Positions 27,360 through 36,081 of a stretch of 64,000 nt of DNA are shown here, piece by piece; the stretch's first letter is position 1, and every line of letters starts with the position of its first letter. The notes under the pieces were generated by a model that made no database searches, had not been told where the DNA came from, and saw only the letters and a list, made by a program, of their open reading frames with translations. Source of the stretch: Oceanicaulis sp. HTCC2633 (GTDB lineage Bacteria > Pseudomonadota > Alphaproteobacteria > Caulobacterales > Maricaulaceae); the NCBI RefSeq assembly GCF_000152745.1, contig NZ_CH672428.1, positions 864,916-928,915 on the forward strand. The letters are read 5' to 3'. The position numbers and the translations under genes were made by a program.

Positions 27360-28324
27360 AGGACGCCCCCGCCCTCGCTCGGCGGTTCGAGCACGGTGTT
27401 GATGATATCGTCGATCATCGAGAACTCGCCGTGCAAGCTGGCGATGCGGCCATGATCGGTGAGCGGCTTGAACATGGAGCCCGCCTCGAACTTGTTTCCA
27501 GTTTCCGCAACGATCAGCAATTCGCCCCGCCCGGCGCCCTCGCCCAGCTTCTCGTCAAAAACACAGCGGACATTCTTGCCCTTCAGCACGCGCTCCAGCT
27601 TGAGCAGTCGCTCCATGAAGGATGGGGTCAGCAGATAGCGCGCCATCACCTGATCGGTGCCATAGACCTCGAACGCCTTCTCGAAAGTCGGATCCACCAG
27701 ACCGATCCGCTCAAGCTTCTGGCCGCCAAACGTCTTTTTCGCCCAGCCTTCCAATGCGTTGAAAATGCCGGCATCCCGGGTCACCAGCGTGACGCCCTCC
27801 ACCGTCCGAGGGAAATTGATCCGGATCAGGACGCCGCGAAACACCGTGACGTAATAGGTGCGTTTCTTGGTCCGGCGTTTCTGTTCGAGATGGGCCTCAT
27901 ACAGATCGAAATCTGCGCCGTGCGCCTCGCCGGAAAAGTGATCCTCGAAGCTGCGCCGGTCATAACCGGGAAGCAGGTCATGCTCACGGAAGGCGTTAAA
28001 GCGGATAGGGTCCTGAACCTCGGCGCGATAGCGCATGCCGAAGGCTTCCGCAAAACGGTCATTGAGGCCTGTCTTGACCGTCTTGCGCAATCTGTTGAGC
28101 GGCTGGTTGCCCCAGACAAGACCCAGGACGAAGATCACCCCGCCCCCGATCATCATGACGGGCGGCGGCCAGGACGCAGCTACGCAGACCAGAACGAAGG
28201 CCGCCGCCACGACCAGCCCAAGCACCAGCCCCTTGTAACACTGCGCCACCGCGGACTTTCGCTCGCTTTCAAGGCTCTCAAGCCAGGGAGTCAGGTCGGC
28301 TATCGCCTGGTTCAGATCACGCAT
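27356..28324 (-). CDS. DUF3137-type membrane protein
   Basis: A 322-residue protein read from the ATG at 28322-28324. Two adjacent transmembrane helices (about 30-50 and 52-72) follow a short cytoplasmic head, and the rest is a soluble domain with DLYEAHLEQKRRTKKRTYYVTVFRGVLI-type strands. This layout and the final LLIVAETGNKFEAGSMF match DUF3137 proteins as I remember them. Function unknown. The stop shares CTAG with the convergent VOC gene. Confidence 0.78.
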   Translation of the reverse strand: MRDLNQAIADLTPWLESLESERKSAVAQCYKGLVLGLVVAAAFVLVCVAASWPPPVMMIGGGVIFVLGLVWGNQPLNRLRKTVKTGLNDRFAEAFGMRYRAEVQDPIRFNAFREHDLLPGYDRRSFEDHFSGEAHGADFDLYEAHLEQKRRTKKRTYYVTVFRGVLIRINFPRTVEGVTLVTRDAGIFNALEGWAKKTFGGQKLERIGLVDPTFEKAFEVYGTDQVMARYLLTPSFMERLLKLERVLKGKNVRCVFDEKLGEGAGRGELLIVAETGNKFEAGSMFKPLTDHGRIASLHGEFSMIDDIINTVLEPPSEGGGVL

Positions 28325-28352
28325 GGGCAGCTCGTTTACAGAGAGGGGCCAA

Positions 28353-28384
28353 AGAAAACGGGCGCCGTGACACGGCGCCCGTTT
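28353..28384 (-). terminator. Intrinsic terminator after popZ
   Basis: A 14-bp perfect inverted repeat (28356-28369 with 28371-28384) that on the minus strand is followed by a T-rich stretch. It sits 27 bases past the popZ stop and before the DUF3137 gene. Confidence 0.85.
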
Positions 28385-28411
28385 CATATGTCAGATCCTG
28401 CGCAAGACCGG

Positions 28412-29026
28412 TTAGCGGCCGCGGCGCGCAATCCGTTCGATCTCGGCCTGCACCTTCTCTTCCACGATGGAGGGCAGGTTTTCGTCGAGCCATTGCTTGA
28501 GCATCGGACGCATCAGTTCGCGCACAATGCCTTCCAGAGTCTGGCCCTGCTGGGATGAGACGCGCAGATTCTCCGACAGGGCCGCGAACATGCCTGCAGC
28601 CGCGGAGGCCGGAGCGGCGTCGATAAGGCTGTCCTCCTCGGGCTCCTCCTCAGGCTCGGCGTCAAACTCGACTTCCGGCTCGGGTTCGGGATCCGGCTCG
28701 CGGTCCATGATCATGAGATCATCGGCCACGTCCATCGGCTCGTCTTCATCCTCGACACGCTCGGTCAGCTCCAGCGCGTCATCCATGTCCATTTCCGGTT
28801 CCGGCTCGGGTTCGGGCTCCGGTTCGGCCTCGAACTCGACTTCAGGTTCCGGCTCAGGCTCGGGTTCCGGCTCGGCCTCGAACTCGGGCTCAGGCTCCGG
28901 CGCAGGCTCCTCCGCCTCGGCTTCGGCCTCTTCAGCCTTCGGCTCTTCTTCGTCTTCGTTAATGATACGGCGAATGGAGGCGAGGATTTCCTCCATCGTC
29001 GGTTCTTGGTCGGTATCCTGAGCCAT
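28412..29026 (-). CDS. popZ: Polar organizing protein PopZ (DUF2497)
   Basis: PopZ forms polar condensates that tether ParB-parS and recruit cell-cycle regulators in alphaproteobacteria. The 204-residue protein starts at 29026 (AAGGACG upstream). The N-terminal helix EPTMEEILASIRRIINEDE (8-26) binds clients. The C-terminal block (about 160-204), with IVRELMRPMLKQWLDENLP and KVQAEIERIARRGR, drives oligomerisation. Between them is a very acidic Pro/Glu linker of about 110 residues made of EPEP-type repeats. The order popZ-tolC-PIMT matches my memory of Caulobacter. Confidence 0.95.
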   Translation of the reverse strand: MAQDTDQEPTMEEILASIRRIINEDEEEPKAEEAEAEAEEPAPEPEPEFEAEPEPEPEPEPEVEFEAEPEPEPEPEPEMDMDDALELTERVEDEDEPMDVADDLMIMDREPDPEPEPEVEFDAEPEEEPEEDSLIDAAPASAAAGMFAALSENLRVSSQQGQTLEGIVRELMRPMLKQWLDENLPSIVEEKVQAEIERIARRGR

Positions 29027-29122
29027 AGAGACGTCCTTCGTCCGTCGAGGGGTAAACGGCGGCGCACAGGTTAGGCGCGGCAAGCCTTGGCTGTCCAGCA
29101 CCCTTCCTTGATTTCCAATGGT

Positions 29123-30472
29123 CTAATTCCAGGGCGTTAAGTCGAAGTTAGCCCCACGAGCTTCTTCAAAACGCGACCGCACATCTTCCGCCTCGACCGG
29201 CAGCCCCAGGCTCTGGGCGTCAAGCTGGCCCATCGCCTGCAGAAGCGCATAGCTAGCCACCGTCAAGTCACGCTCGGCGCGCACCAGTTCAAGACGGGAG
29301 TTCAGCAATTCCTGCTCGGCGTTAAGCACGTCCAGGGTCGTGCGAAGGCCCACAAGCGCCTCCTGCTCAACCCCTTCAAAGGCGATTTCGTTGGCGCGAA
29401 CAGCCTCGCGGCTGGATTCGATGACCGCCAGAGCCGCCAGATAATTGTTCCACGCATTGGTGGCGCCCTCGATGACCTGACGACGCACCGTCAGCCCCGA
29501 CAGACGCGCCTGATCGGCCGCCGCGCGCGCCTCTCTCACATTCGAGCGGTTCAGCCCCCCGGTGAAAATCGGCATGGTCACATTGGCCGTGATCGAGGCG
29601 GTGCCGCGACCCTGACCGGAGAAGTCACTTTCGCGCCCCTCGGACACAGAAGCGCGCAGACCGATTTCCGGCAGTTGCGCGCCGCGGGCGACCCGGACGC
29701 CATATTCCGCCGCCTGCTCGGCGTACTGGGCCGCCAGCAGGTCGGGATTGCGGTTGATCGCCACTTCGGCGGCGTCGGCGAATTCTGCGGGCACCTGCTC
29801 GGACGGGCCGGCATTGTCAGGCTCCACAGGATCGACCCCGGTCACGCGCGCATAGCCCGCGCGGGACGCTGCGAGGGCGGCCTGGGCTGCGGAAAGCTGG
29901 GCGCGAGCGCCAGACAGGCGCGCCTCGGCCTGGGCGACATCAGTGCGGGTGATCTCACCCACTTCAAACCGGTCGCGGGCGGCGCGCAGCTGCTCGGCCA
30001 GCACCTCGACGTTATTGCTGCGAATGGCGACAACCTGCTGGTCGCGCACCACATTCATGTGGGCGCTGACAGCATCGAGCAGCACCGACTGTTCGGTCGA
30101 GCGCAATTGCTGGCGCGCGGCTTCAATCCGCGCCAGCGAGGCGTCGATGGAGCCGCGCGTCCGGCCGCCCCGGTAGATGGACTGGTTCAGCGTCAGCCCA
30201 TAGCTGGAGGAATCGTTCTCCGGAGCCCCGCCCCAGGTATCGACCGTTTCACCCACGGACCCGGTCGCCGACAGGCTGGGCAGCAAGCCCGCGCGCGCCT
30301 GGAAATACCCCTCTTCAGACTGACGCAGGCTGGCGCGCTGAGCGCCGAGCGTGGGGTTGGATTCATAGGCGGCGGCGAGCGTCTCGTTCAGAGACTGGGC
30401 CTGCGCCAGTCCCCACGGCGCAAGACCTGCAGACAGAACCGACAGTGCGGCGGCGCACAGAAAACGTTTCAT
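29123..30472 (-). CDS. tolC: TolC-family outer membrane efflux channel
   Basis: A 449-residue protein with signal peptide (ending AQAQS) starting at the ATG at 30470-30472, preceded by AGAGGGACG. The body is the duplicated long-helix and strand architecture of TolC: LNETLAAAYESNPTLGAQ, the first repeat with LNQSIYRGGRTRGSID, and the second repeat with NVTMPIFTGGLNRSNV. It forms the trimeric outer membrane exit duct for type I secretion or RND pumps. No inner membrane partner is adjacent. Confidence 0.93.
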   Translation of the reverse strand: MKRFLCAAALSVLSAGLAPWGLAQAQSLNETLAAAYESNPTLGAQRASLRQSEEGYFQARAGLLPSLSATGSVGETVDTWGGAPENDSSSYGLTLNQSIYRGGRTRGSIDASLARIEAARQQLRSTEQSVLLDAVSAHMNVVRDQQVVAIRSNNVEVLAEQLRAARDRFEVGEITRTDVAQAEARLSGARAQLSAAQAALAASRAGYARVTGVDPVEPDNAGPSEQVPAEFADAAEVAINRNPDLLAAQYAEQAAEYGVRVARGAQLPEIGLRASVSEGRESDFSGQGRGTASITANVTMPIFTGGLNRSNVREARAAADQARLSGLTVRRQVIEGATNAWNNYLAALAVIESSREAVRANEIAFEGVEQEALVGLRTTLDVLNAEQELLNSRLELVRAERDLTVASYALLQAMGQLDAQSLGLPVEAEDVRSRFEEARGANFDLTPWN

Positions 30473-30600
30473 GGGGCGTCCCTCTTGACCATCCCTTGCG
30501 CAAAAACGCGCAATCCCGACACGCCTTCTTATACGGCGCTCGGCGTGCGGTGTACGGTGCAAAATGTCACCCTAGCCATACGGTTCTGTAACAGACCGCT

Positions 30601-31257
30601 CTAGAAGGCGAATTTTGCTTCCGGCTCGAAACCCGGCAGATAGGGCGCGGTCGTGTCGAACACGCTCCGGTCACCCACGGAAGTCTGCGCTTTGGTATAG
30701 ATACGCGCTTGCCCGACAGTTCCGTCGCGAACGATCACAGCCAGCCGCCCGCCGACAGCGAGCTGGTCAAGCCAGGCCTGTGCAGGCTCAGCAACGGCGC
30801 CGTTGACGATGATCACGTCAAACGGGCCCTGTCCGGGCACGCCCTTGGACAGGTCCCCCTCGACCACGACCGCATTGTCGGTCTCGATGGCGTTGAGAGC
30901 GTCGGTCGCCTTCTCGACAAGACCGAGATCCTTCTGCTCCAGGCCAACGACGGTCTCCGCCATGCGCGCCAGAACCGCGGTCGAATAGCCACGGCCGCAG
31001 GCCACATCAAGAACCACGTCCGTGCGGCGGATATCGGCCGCCTGGATCAGCTTGGCGAGATCACGCGGGGTGAGCATGAAGCGGCCTTCCGCCACTTTCG
31101 CCTCGATGTCGGCATAGGCTTTGGCCGATTGCGACTTGGGCAGGAAGCGCTCGCGCGGAATGTCGGCCATCGCGTCCTGAATACGATGATCGGTGACATC
31201 GTTCGGACGAATCTGGCTGTTGACCATGGCGAGGCGGGCGGTCTCGAATTCGGACAT
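30601..31257 (-). CDS. PIMT-family methyltransferase lacking the substrate loop
   Basis: A 218-residue Rossmann SAM-dependent methyltransferase. It shares the PIMT-family start (MVNSQIRPNDVTDHRI, then IPRERFLP) and a SAM-binding VVLDVACGRGYSTAVLA. The family TISQP active-site loop is replaced by EGRFMLTPRDL. True isoaspartate repair is therefore doubtful, and the genuine Pcm is at 15363-16010. It is upstream of tolC and popZ on the same strand, 128 bases from tolC. It may have a different target. Confidence 0.85.
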   Translation of the reverse strand: MSEFETARLAMVNSQIRPNDVTDHRIQDAMADIPRERFLPKSQSAKAYADIEAKVAEGRFMLTPRDLAKLIQAADIRRTDVVLDVACGRGYSTAVLARMAETVVGLEQKDLGLVEKATDALNAIETDNAVVVEGDLSKGVPGQGPFDVIIVNGAVAEPAQAWLDQLAVGGRLAVIVRDGTVGQARIYTKAQTSVGDRSVFDTTAPYLPGFEPEAKFAF

Positions 31258-31400
31258 GGCGCGACGGCGTCCCCTTGTTGAATCTGCGGGCCGCTTATAT
31301 CGCGCCCGCTTTCAGACCTGCAAGGCCAAGAGACGCCCCTGCGGCGCCAGGCCACTGCAATATTGTACAGCACAAGCTGTCAAAGCCCCCTCAAACCGCG

Positions 31401-31429
31401 TTGCGGGCGCCTTCGCGCTTTTGTATAGA
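31401..31429 (+). promoter_or_regulatory. Sigma-70-type promoter of tRNA-Cys
   Basis: TTGCGG (31401-31406) and TATAGA (31424-31429) are separated by 17 bases. The predicted start point is about 13 bases before the mature tRNA. Confidence 0.7.
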
Positions 31430-31448
31430 TGGCGAGCCACCACACGGC

Positions 31449-31522
31449 GGCGCTATGGCGGAGTGGTGACGCAGCGGATTGCAAATCCGTGTACCCCGGT
31501 TCGATTCCGGGTGGCGCCTCCA
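31449..31522 (+). tRNA. tRNA-Cys (anticodon GCA)
   Basis: A full cloverleaf can be drawn: acceptor GGCGCTA with TGGCGCC, anticodon stem GCGGA with TCCGT around loop TTGCAAA, and T-arm with GGTTCGATTCC. The discriminator is T and CCA is encoded. The anticodon arm matches that of the Escherichia coli tRNA-Cys. Confidence 0.96.
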
Positions 31523-31568
31523 CCCTCTCCCACGAAACGCCCCTCAGCGGTCCCGCAGGGCTGACGGA

Positions 31569-31925
31569 CTATTCCGCGGCTTGCGCGTGCGGATGATCCA
31601 GAACGCCTGCCTTGACCAGTTCAGGCTTGAGACGCCCCGTGAACGCCAGCGCCGTCATCCGGTAATCACTGATGAACGACCAGAACGGGTGAATGAAGGT
31701 CGCCGGCTTGTTGCGCTCGATAAAGGCGTGGCTGACCCAGGCGAAACCATATCCCGTCAGCGGCCAGAGCAAAATCGCCCACCAGGTCTGCGTGACCAGA
31801 GCGGCGGCGAGAATCGCCGTACCAATCACCGTACCGGCGTAATGCATGTAGCGCGTGCCCGCCTCGGCGTGCTCACGAAGGTAAAAGGGCCAGAATTCCT
31901 GGTAGCTGGCGCTGCGCTCGGCCAT
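31569..31925 (-). CDS. DUF962/Mpo1-like membrane protein
   Basis: A 118-residue protein with the Mpo1/YGL010w signature: FYLREHAEAGTRYMHYAG near the N-terminus, GYGFAWVSHAFIERNKPATF in the middle, and HPFWSFISDYRM. Two hydrophobic hairpins flank these. The conserved histidines are those used by yeast Mpo1, a dioxygenase that alpha-oxidises fatty acids. Whether the bacterial protein has this activity is not known. It faces away from the tRNA-Asn region. Confidence 0.88.
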   Translation of the reverse strand: MAERSASYQEFWPFYLREHAEAGTRYMHYAGTVIGTAILAAALVTQTWWAILLWPLTGYGFAWVSHAFIERNKPATFIHPFWSFISDYRMTALAFTGRLKPELVKAGVLDHPHAQAAE

Positions 31926-32193
31926 GACGACCTCCCCGTCTGCTTTGTTTTAAAGGCAAAGTATCACAGGGCCGGGCTTTCCGCGAGCAGATCGGAGTCT
32001 GTGGGGAAATGTGGAGAATTTCCATTAACGTTAGGCCGTTGTTAACTCTCGACTCAGTATTTGTTTACCCGTCTTCCTTCGAAGACACCCCACCATCCAC
32101 CCAATGCCTTTTCGGGAGCTTCCGGGCTCCCGATTTTTTTTGCCTGCACCGCGGCGAACTGAAACGAAACTGCATCGGGCTGCACTCAGCCGC
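31926..32193. other. Non-coding region with an orphan + strand terminator
   Basis: This stretch between the DUF962 gene (minus strand) and the tRNA-Asn promoter has no convincing gene. It contains a strong rho-independent terminator (32112-32141) that no annotated gene uses, preceded by a CCACC-rich segment at about 32078-32102. A small RNA reading on the + strand is plausible. I see no clear promoter for it. The rest probably holds the DUF962 promoter. Confidence 0.5.
32112..32141 (+). terminator. Orphan intrinsic terminator (possible sRNA end)
   Basis: An 8-bp stem (32112-32119 with 32126-32133), 6-base loop, then eight T residues. No + strand gene lies upstream within range, which is why a small RNA is suspected. 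Confidence 0.85.
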
Positions 32194-32222
32194 TTGATCG
32201 CGTCCAACGCCATGGATATACA
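32194..32222 (+). promoter_or_regulatory. Sigma-70-type promoter of tRNA-Asn
   Basis: TTGATC (32194-32199) and TATACA (32217-32222) with a 17-base spacer. The tRNA begins 25 bases after the -10 element. Confidence 0.75.
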
Positions 32223-32246
32223 CACCACCTCATCGCTGATGAACGT

Positions 32247-32322
32247 TCCTCGGTAGCTCAGTTGGTAGAGCAAGCGACTGTTAATCGCTGGGTCGGCGGT
32301 TCGAGCCCGTCCCGAGGAGCCA
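32247..32322 (+). tRNA. tRNA-Asn (anticodon GTT)
   Basis: Acceptor TCCTCGG pairs with CCGAGGA. The D-arm has AGCTCAGTTGGTAGAGC, the anticodon stem AGCGA/TCGCT surrounds CTGTTAA, and the T-arm carries GGTTCGAGCCC. CCA is encoded. Length is 76 bases. Confidence 0.96.
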
Positions 32323-32358
32323 TCAGCGGCGATGACCTCTCAAAGAGTGTGAGCTGCA

Positions 32359-32387
32359 AGCCCCGCCTTGATCCTCAAGGCGGGGCT
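32359..32387 (+). terminator. GC-rich hairpin after tRNA-Asn
   Basis: A 13-bp perfect stem (32359-32371 with 32375-32387) with a 3-base loop, 36 bases past the tRNA. No T-run follows, so termination efficiency is uncertain. Confidence 0.5.
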
Positions 32388-32423
32388 GCTCGCATCTGAG
32401 CCCCCTCAATTCGCCATGCGCGC

Positions 32424-32451
32424 AAAAGAAAAGGGACGCCCATGGCGCCCC
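32424..32451 (-). terminator. Intrinsic terminator of proB
   Basis: An 8-bp stem (32433-32440 with 32444-32451, one mismatch) followed on the minus strand by TTTTCTTTT. It lies about 30 bases after the proB stop. Confidence 0.8.
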
Positions 32452-32480
32452 TTCCCTCATGCAGAGTCGTGTCTCAGGTC

Positions 32481-33635
32481 CTAGCTGACCATGCGCACCG
32501 AATCCGTGGGCGCATCCCAGGGCAGGTGGTGCTCCTTGAGGACGGCCATATTGTCCGCCGAGATGATTCGCGGCTTTGATTCATAGCCCAGAAGCTCGGA
32601 CGGCTCGGAGTCACAATTCCGCGCCAGGAGCAGGATCTCGGCAGACGTGAAGTTCGACATGCCGCGCGCCAGCTCTTCGCCCGCTTCATCATAGATGTGC
32701 AGCACATCGCCCTTGTTGAACTCGCCCTGCACCGACACCACAGCCTCACGACCGATATCGGTGCGATCCTTGCGCAGCTGCTTGGCGGTTTCCTCGTCGA
32801 CCACGAGCCCGCCCGCCTGCTGCAGGCGGTCCGTAAGCCAGATCGCCCAGGAGCTGTCGGGATCGCCCAGCGCCACGCATTTGGTGTGACGGCGCTCATC
32901 CTTAAGAAGCGCCGAGACGGGGCGGTCCACTTCACCCTGACCGATGATCGTTTCCACGCCAGCGTTCTGCGCCATGTTCGCGGCGCGCATCTTGGTCAGC
33001 ATGCCGCCCGTGCCGAGCGCGCTGACCGAGCTGGTCACCTCGAGATATTCGGACACGTCCTCGACGACCGGCACGTGCTGGGCACCTTCTTCTTCCGGAT
33101 TGCGGTCATACAGACCATCCACGCTCGTCAGGATCACCAGCTGGTCGGCCTGGACCATCTGGGCCACCTTGGCGGCCAGACGGTCATTATCACCCACCTT
33201 CAACTCCTGGGTCGTGACCGAGTCGTTTTCATTCACGATGGGCATGACGCCATGCTCGATCAGCCGGGTGATGGTGTTCTTGGTGTTCAGGAAGCGGCGA
33301 CGATCCTCAAGATCATCCAGCGTCACCAGCACCTGAGCAATGTCGAACCCGTACTCAAGGGCAATCTGCTTGTAGGCGTTCATCAGGAGGGGTTGCCCGC
33401 AGGCGGCGGCCGCCTGCTTGTCCAGCAGACCCGCCTCTTCCGGCGCCACGCCAATGGTCGACAGGCCGATCGCCACGGAGCCCGACGAGGTCAGGACCAC
33501 GTCAATGCCCTCTTCGCGCAACCGGGCGACATCCTCCATCACCCCGTGCATGAAGGCGTAGCGCAGGGTGAGATGCTCCTCGTTTGCGAGCAGCGATGAG
33601 CCGATTTTAACAACGACGCGTTGGCGATCTGACAA
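32481..33635 (-). CDS. proB: Glutamate 5-kinase with PUA domain
   Basis: ProB phosphorylates glutamate to open proline synthesis. The best start is TTG at 33633-33635, 7 bases after AGGAGAGG, giving 384 residues; upstream in-frame GTG and ATG codons have no ribosome site. The kinase domain has VVVKIGSSLL, SSGSVAIGL, NENDSVTTQELKVGDND and STVSALGTGGMLTKM-like sequence (here SSVSALGTGGMLTKMRAA). The C-terminal PUA domain (about 290-370) includes KGDVLHIYDEAGEELARG. It is divergent from proC-proA. Confidence 0.95.
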   Translation of the reverse strand: MSDRQRVVVKIGSSLLANEEHLTLRYAFMHGVMEDVARLREEGIDVVLTSSGSVAIGLSTIGVAPEEAGLLDKQAAAACGQPLLMNAYKQIALEYGFDIAQVLVTLDDLEDRRRFLNTKNTITRLIEHGVMPIVNENDSVTTQELKVGDNDRLAAKVAQMVQADQLVILTSVDGLYDRNPEEEGAQHVPVVEDVSEYLEVTSSVSALGTGGMLTKMRAANMAQNAGVETIIGQGEVDRPVSALLKDERRHTKCVALGDPDSSWAIWLTDRLQQAGGLVVDEETAKQLRKDRTDIGREAVVSVQGEFNKGDVLHIYDEAGEELARGMSNFTSAEILLLARNCDSEPSELLGYESKPRIISADNMAVLKEHHLPWDAPTDSVRMVS

Positions 33636-33889
33636 AACAATACCTCTCCTGTGACGCGGCGCAGCATGCCGCTCAGACGGGGGAAACATACTTTTTGTTC
33701 GAAATAATTCAAGGGCAGACACCCTGAAATTCCACCCCCGTAAAAGGGCTTTAAAAGCGTAGTTTACAGGGTGTTTCAGCGCCTAAACTCTGCATCGAGT
33801 TGAAAAAGCTTACTTCGTCATCTAAATGATGCGGCGTCGCGTCATACTGGATTGACGCACATGTGTTGCATAGCGGAGACGGAGGCATC

Positions 33890-34681
33890 GTGCGCTGGAA
33901 TTTGATTATGGTCGGATGCGGAAACATGGGCGGCGCCCTGCTTTCGCGGTGGATCAAACTTGGCGGCGTCGGCGTGACGGTCGTCGATCCGGGCGAACCC
34001 AAACTGCCCCTTGGGGCGAAATGGGTGAAGTCGGTGGATGATCTGCCCCAGGATGAGCGCTTCGACGCCATGATCCTGGCCGTGAAACCCCAGCTGATCG
34101 ATGTCGCCATCCCGCCCGCCGCCAGGTTCGTGAAAGAGGACGGATGCGTGGTTTCAATTGCTGCCGGCGCCTCCGCCGCCAAGGTTTCCGAAGCCGCCGG
34201 CGGGGTCAGCGCCTTGCGCCTGATGCCGAACATGCCCGCGCGTGTGGGACGCGGCGTCAGCGGTCTCTACGCCGATGATCGCGCGACCAAGGACCATCGA
34301 GAGCTCGGAACGACCCTCGGCGAAGCTGTGGGTGAAGCGATCTGGCTTGAGGACGAAGACCAGATCGACCGCATCACCGCCGCCGCCGGCAGCGGGCCGG
34401 GCTATGTCTTCGAATTCGCCCGCACCTACCAGAAGGCGGTCGAAGCGCAGGGCTTTGACCCAAAAGACGCCCGTCGCCTCGTCATCGAGACGCTGGCAGG
34501 CTGCATGGCTCTCGCGCTTGAAGACGAAGCCGGGTTTGAAGACCTGCGCAACTCGATCATGAGCAAGGGCGGCACCACAGCGGCCGGCGTCAATGCTCTC
34601 AATGGCGACGGCGTTCTGGATGAACGCCTGAACGCCGCGCTCGACGCCGCCTATTCCCGTGCAGTGGAACTGCGCGGATAA
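33890..34681 (+). CDS. proC: Pyrroline-5-carboxylate reductase
   Basis: ProC reduces pyrroline-5-carboxylate to proline with NAD(P)H. The 263-residue protein starts at GTG 33890, which follows GGAGG; the extra N-terminal codons from 33863 are not needed. It has the Rossmann [10 protein letters not shown], the [17 protein letters not shown] motif and the C-terminal [10 protein letters not shown] and [14 protein letters not shown]. It lies 53 bases ahead of proA. Confidence 0.95.
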   Translation: MRWNLIMVGCGNMGGALLSRWIKLGGVGVTVVDPGEPKLPLGAKWVKSVDDLPQDERFDAMILAVKPQLIDVAIPPAARFVKEDGCVVSIAAGASAAKVSEAAGGVSALRLMPNMPARVGRGVSGLYADDRATKDHRELGTTLGEAVGEAIWLEDEDQIDRITAAAGSGPGYVFEFARTYQKAVEAQGFDPKDARRLVIETLAGCMALALEDEAGFEDLRNSIMSKGGTTAAGVNALNGDGVLDERLNAALDAAYSRAVELRG

Positions 34682-34734
34682 GCTTTAACTCGCACGCCCC
34701 CGATAACAGACGCTACAAAGGAGCCAGCAACCGT

Positions 34735-36027
34735 ATGACCGCTGTTCTCAGCCGGATGAATGACATGACCGACACCAACGACGTCACCGCCTATGTGAAC
34801 GAGCTGGGCCGTCGCGCCGCGACCGCCGCCCGCTCTCTCGCCTCTGCCTCGACAGAGCGCAAGAACACGGCGCTGACGGCCGCCGCCCAGGCCCTGCGCG
34901 ACAATTGCGGACGGCTGCTCGAAGCGAACGCCAAGGATGTCGACAGCGTCAAGGCTGCGGGCAAACCCGCCGCCTTTATCGACCGTCTGATCCTGGATGA
35001 AGAACGGGTGGGCGCCATTGCGGATGCGCTGGACAAGATCGCCGAGCTGCCCGACCCGGTGGGTCGCGTTCTGCACACGACGGAACGCCCGAACGGCCTG
35101 ACCATCGAGCGGGTCGCAACGCCTTTGGGCGTGATCGGCATGATCTATGAAAGCCGCCCCAATGTGGGCGCGGACGCCGGCGCTCTCTGCCTGAAATCGG
35201 GCAATGCCGTTATCCTGCGCGGCGGCTCGGAGAGTCTGAACTCCACCCGCGTGATCGTCGAATGTCTCGCCAAGGGTCTGGAAGCAGCCGATCTGCCGCT
35301 CGATTGCATCCAGATGATCGACACCACCGACCGCGACGCGGTGCAGGCGCTGCTGACCTGCGCGGATTACGTGGACCTTGTGATTCCGCGTGGCGGCAAG
35401 GGTCTTGTCTCTCTGGTGCGCGATCAGGCGCGCGTGCCGACCCTGCTGCACCTGGATGGCAACTGTCACACCTATGTGCATGCAGCGGCGGATCTGACCA
35501 AGGCGGCGGCGATCATCAAGAACGCCAAGCTGCGTCGCACCGGCATCTGCGGCGCCACGGAGAGCCTTGTCGTGGACCGCAAGGTCGCCAAGGACTTCCT
35601 GCCGATGGCCATGGACGCTCTCGGCGATTGCGAAGTGCGCGGCGAAGCCGAAGCGCGCGAGATCGATTCCCGGATCAAGCCGGCGACGGACGAGGACTTC
35701 TACACCGAGTATCTCGACACCATCCTGTCGGTGAAACTGGTGGACGGTCCAGACGAGGCCATTCCGTTCGTTTCAGAGCACTCTTCCGCCCACACCGACG
35801 CCATCGTCACCGAGGATGCGCAAGTGGCCGAACGCTTTCTGAACGAGATCGACTCAGCCGTGGTGATGCACAACGCCTCCACCCAGTTCTCCGATGGCGG
35901 CGAGTTCGGCATGGGCGCTGAGATCGGCATCGCAACGGGCAAAATGCACGCGCGGGGTCCGGTGGGGCTGGAGCAACTGACCAGCTTCAAATACCGTGTC
36001 CGCGGCAACGGCCAGACCCGGCCGTAA
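34735..36027 (+). CDS. proA: Gamma-glutamyl phosphate reductase
   Basis: ProA reduces glutamyl-5-phosphate to the semialdehyde that cyclises to pyrroline-5-carboxylate. The 430-residue aldehyde-dehydrogenase-type protein has [23 protein letters not shown]-type NAD loop ([10 protein letters not shown]), VIPRGGKGL and the catalytic Cys in [12 protein letters not shown]. The C-terminal [17 protein letters not shown] is standard. AAAGGAG precedes the ATG. With proB and proC the full glutamate-to-proline route is present. Confidence 0.96.
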   Translation: MTAVLSRMNDMTDTNDVTAYVNELGRRAATAARSLASASTERKNTALTAAAQALRDNCGRLLEANAKDVDSVKAAGKPAAFIDRLILDEERVGAIADALDKIAELPDPVGRVLHTTERPNGLTIERVATPLGVIGMIYESRPNVGADAGALCLKSGNAVILRGGSESLNSTRVIVECLAKGLEAADLPLDCIQMIDTTDRDAVQALLTCADYVDLVIPRGGKGLVSLVRDQARVPTLLHLDGNCHTYVHAAADLTKAAAIIKNAKLRRTGICGATESLVVDRKVAKDFLPMAMDALGDCEVRGEAEAREIDSRIKPATDEDFYTEYLDTILSVKLVDGPDEAIPFVSEHSSAHTDAIVTEDAQVAERFLNEIDSAVVMHNASTQFSDGGEFGMGAEIGIATGKMHARGPVGLEQLTSFKYRVRGNGQTRP

Positions 36028-36081
36028 GCCCAAAAAACATAGATTAATCGAACCCATTAACGCGTTCACTCGGGGGCCAAT

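Noticed and set aside
28467-29021. A Ser/Gly-repeat protein on the + strand
   Set aside because: The SGSGSG pattern is the reverse-strand image of the PopZ Glu/Pro linker.
32009-32273. Short ORFs in the gap before tRNA-Asn
   Set aside because: They cross the terminator hairpin and the tRNA, have no ribosome site and no recognisable sequence.
36030-36081. A CtrA site ahead of putP
   Set aside because: Two TTAA copies are present but separated by 9 rather than 7 bases.
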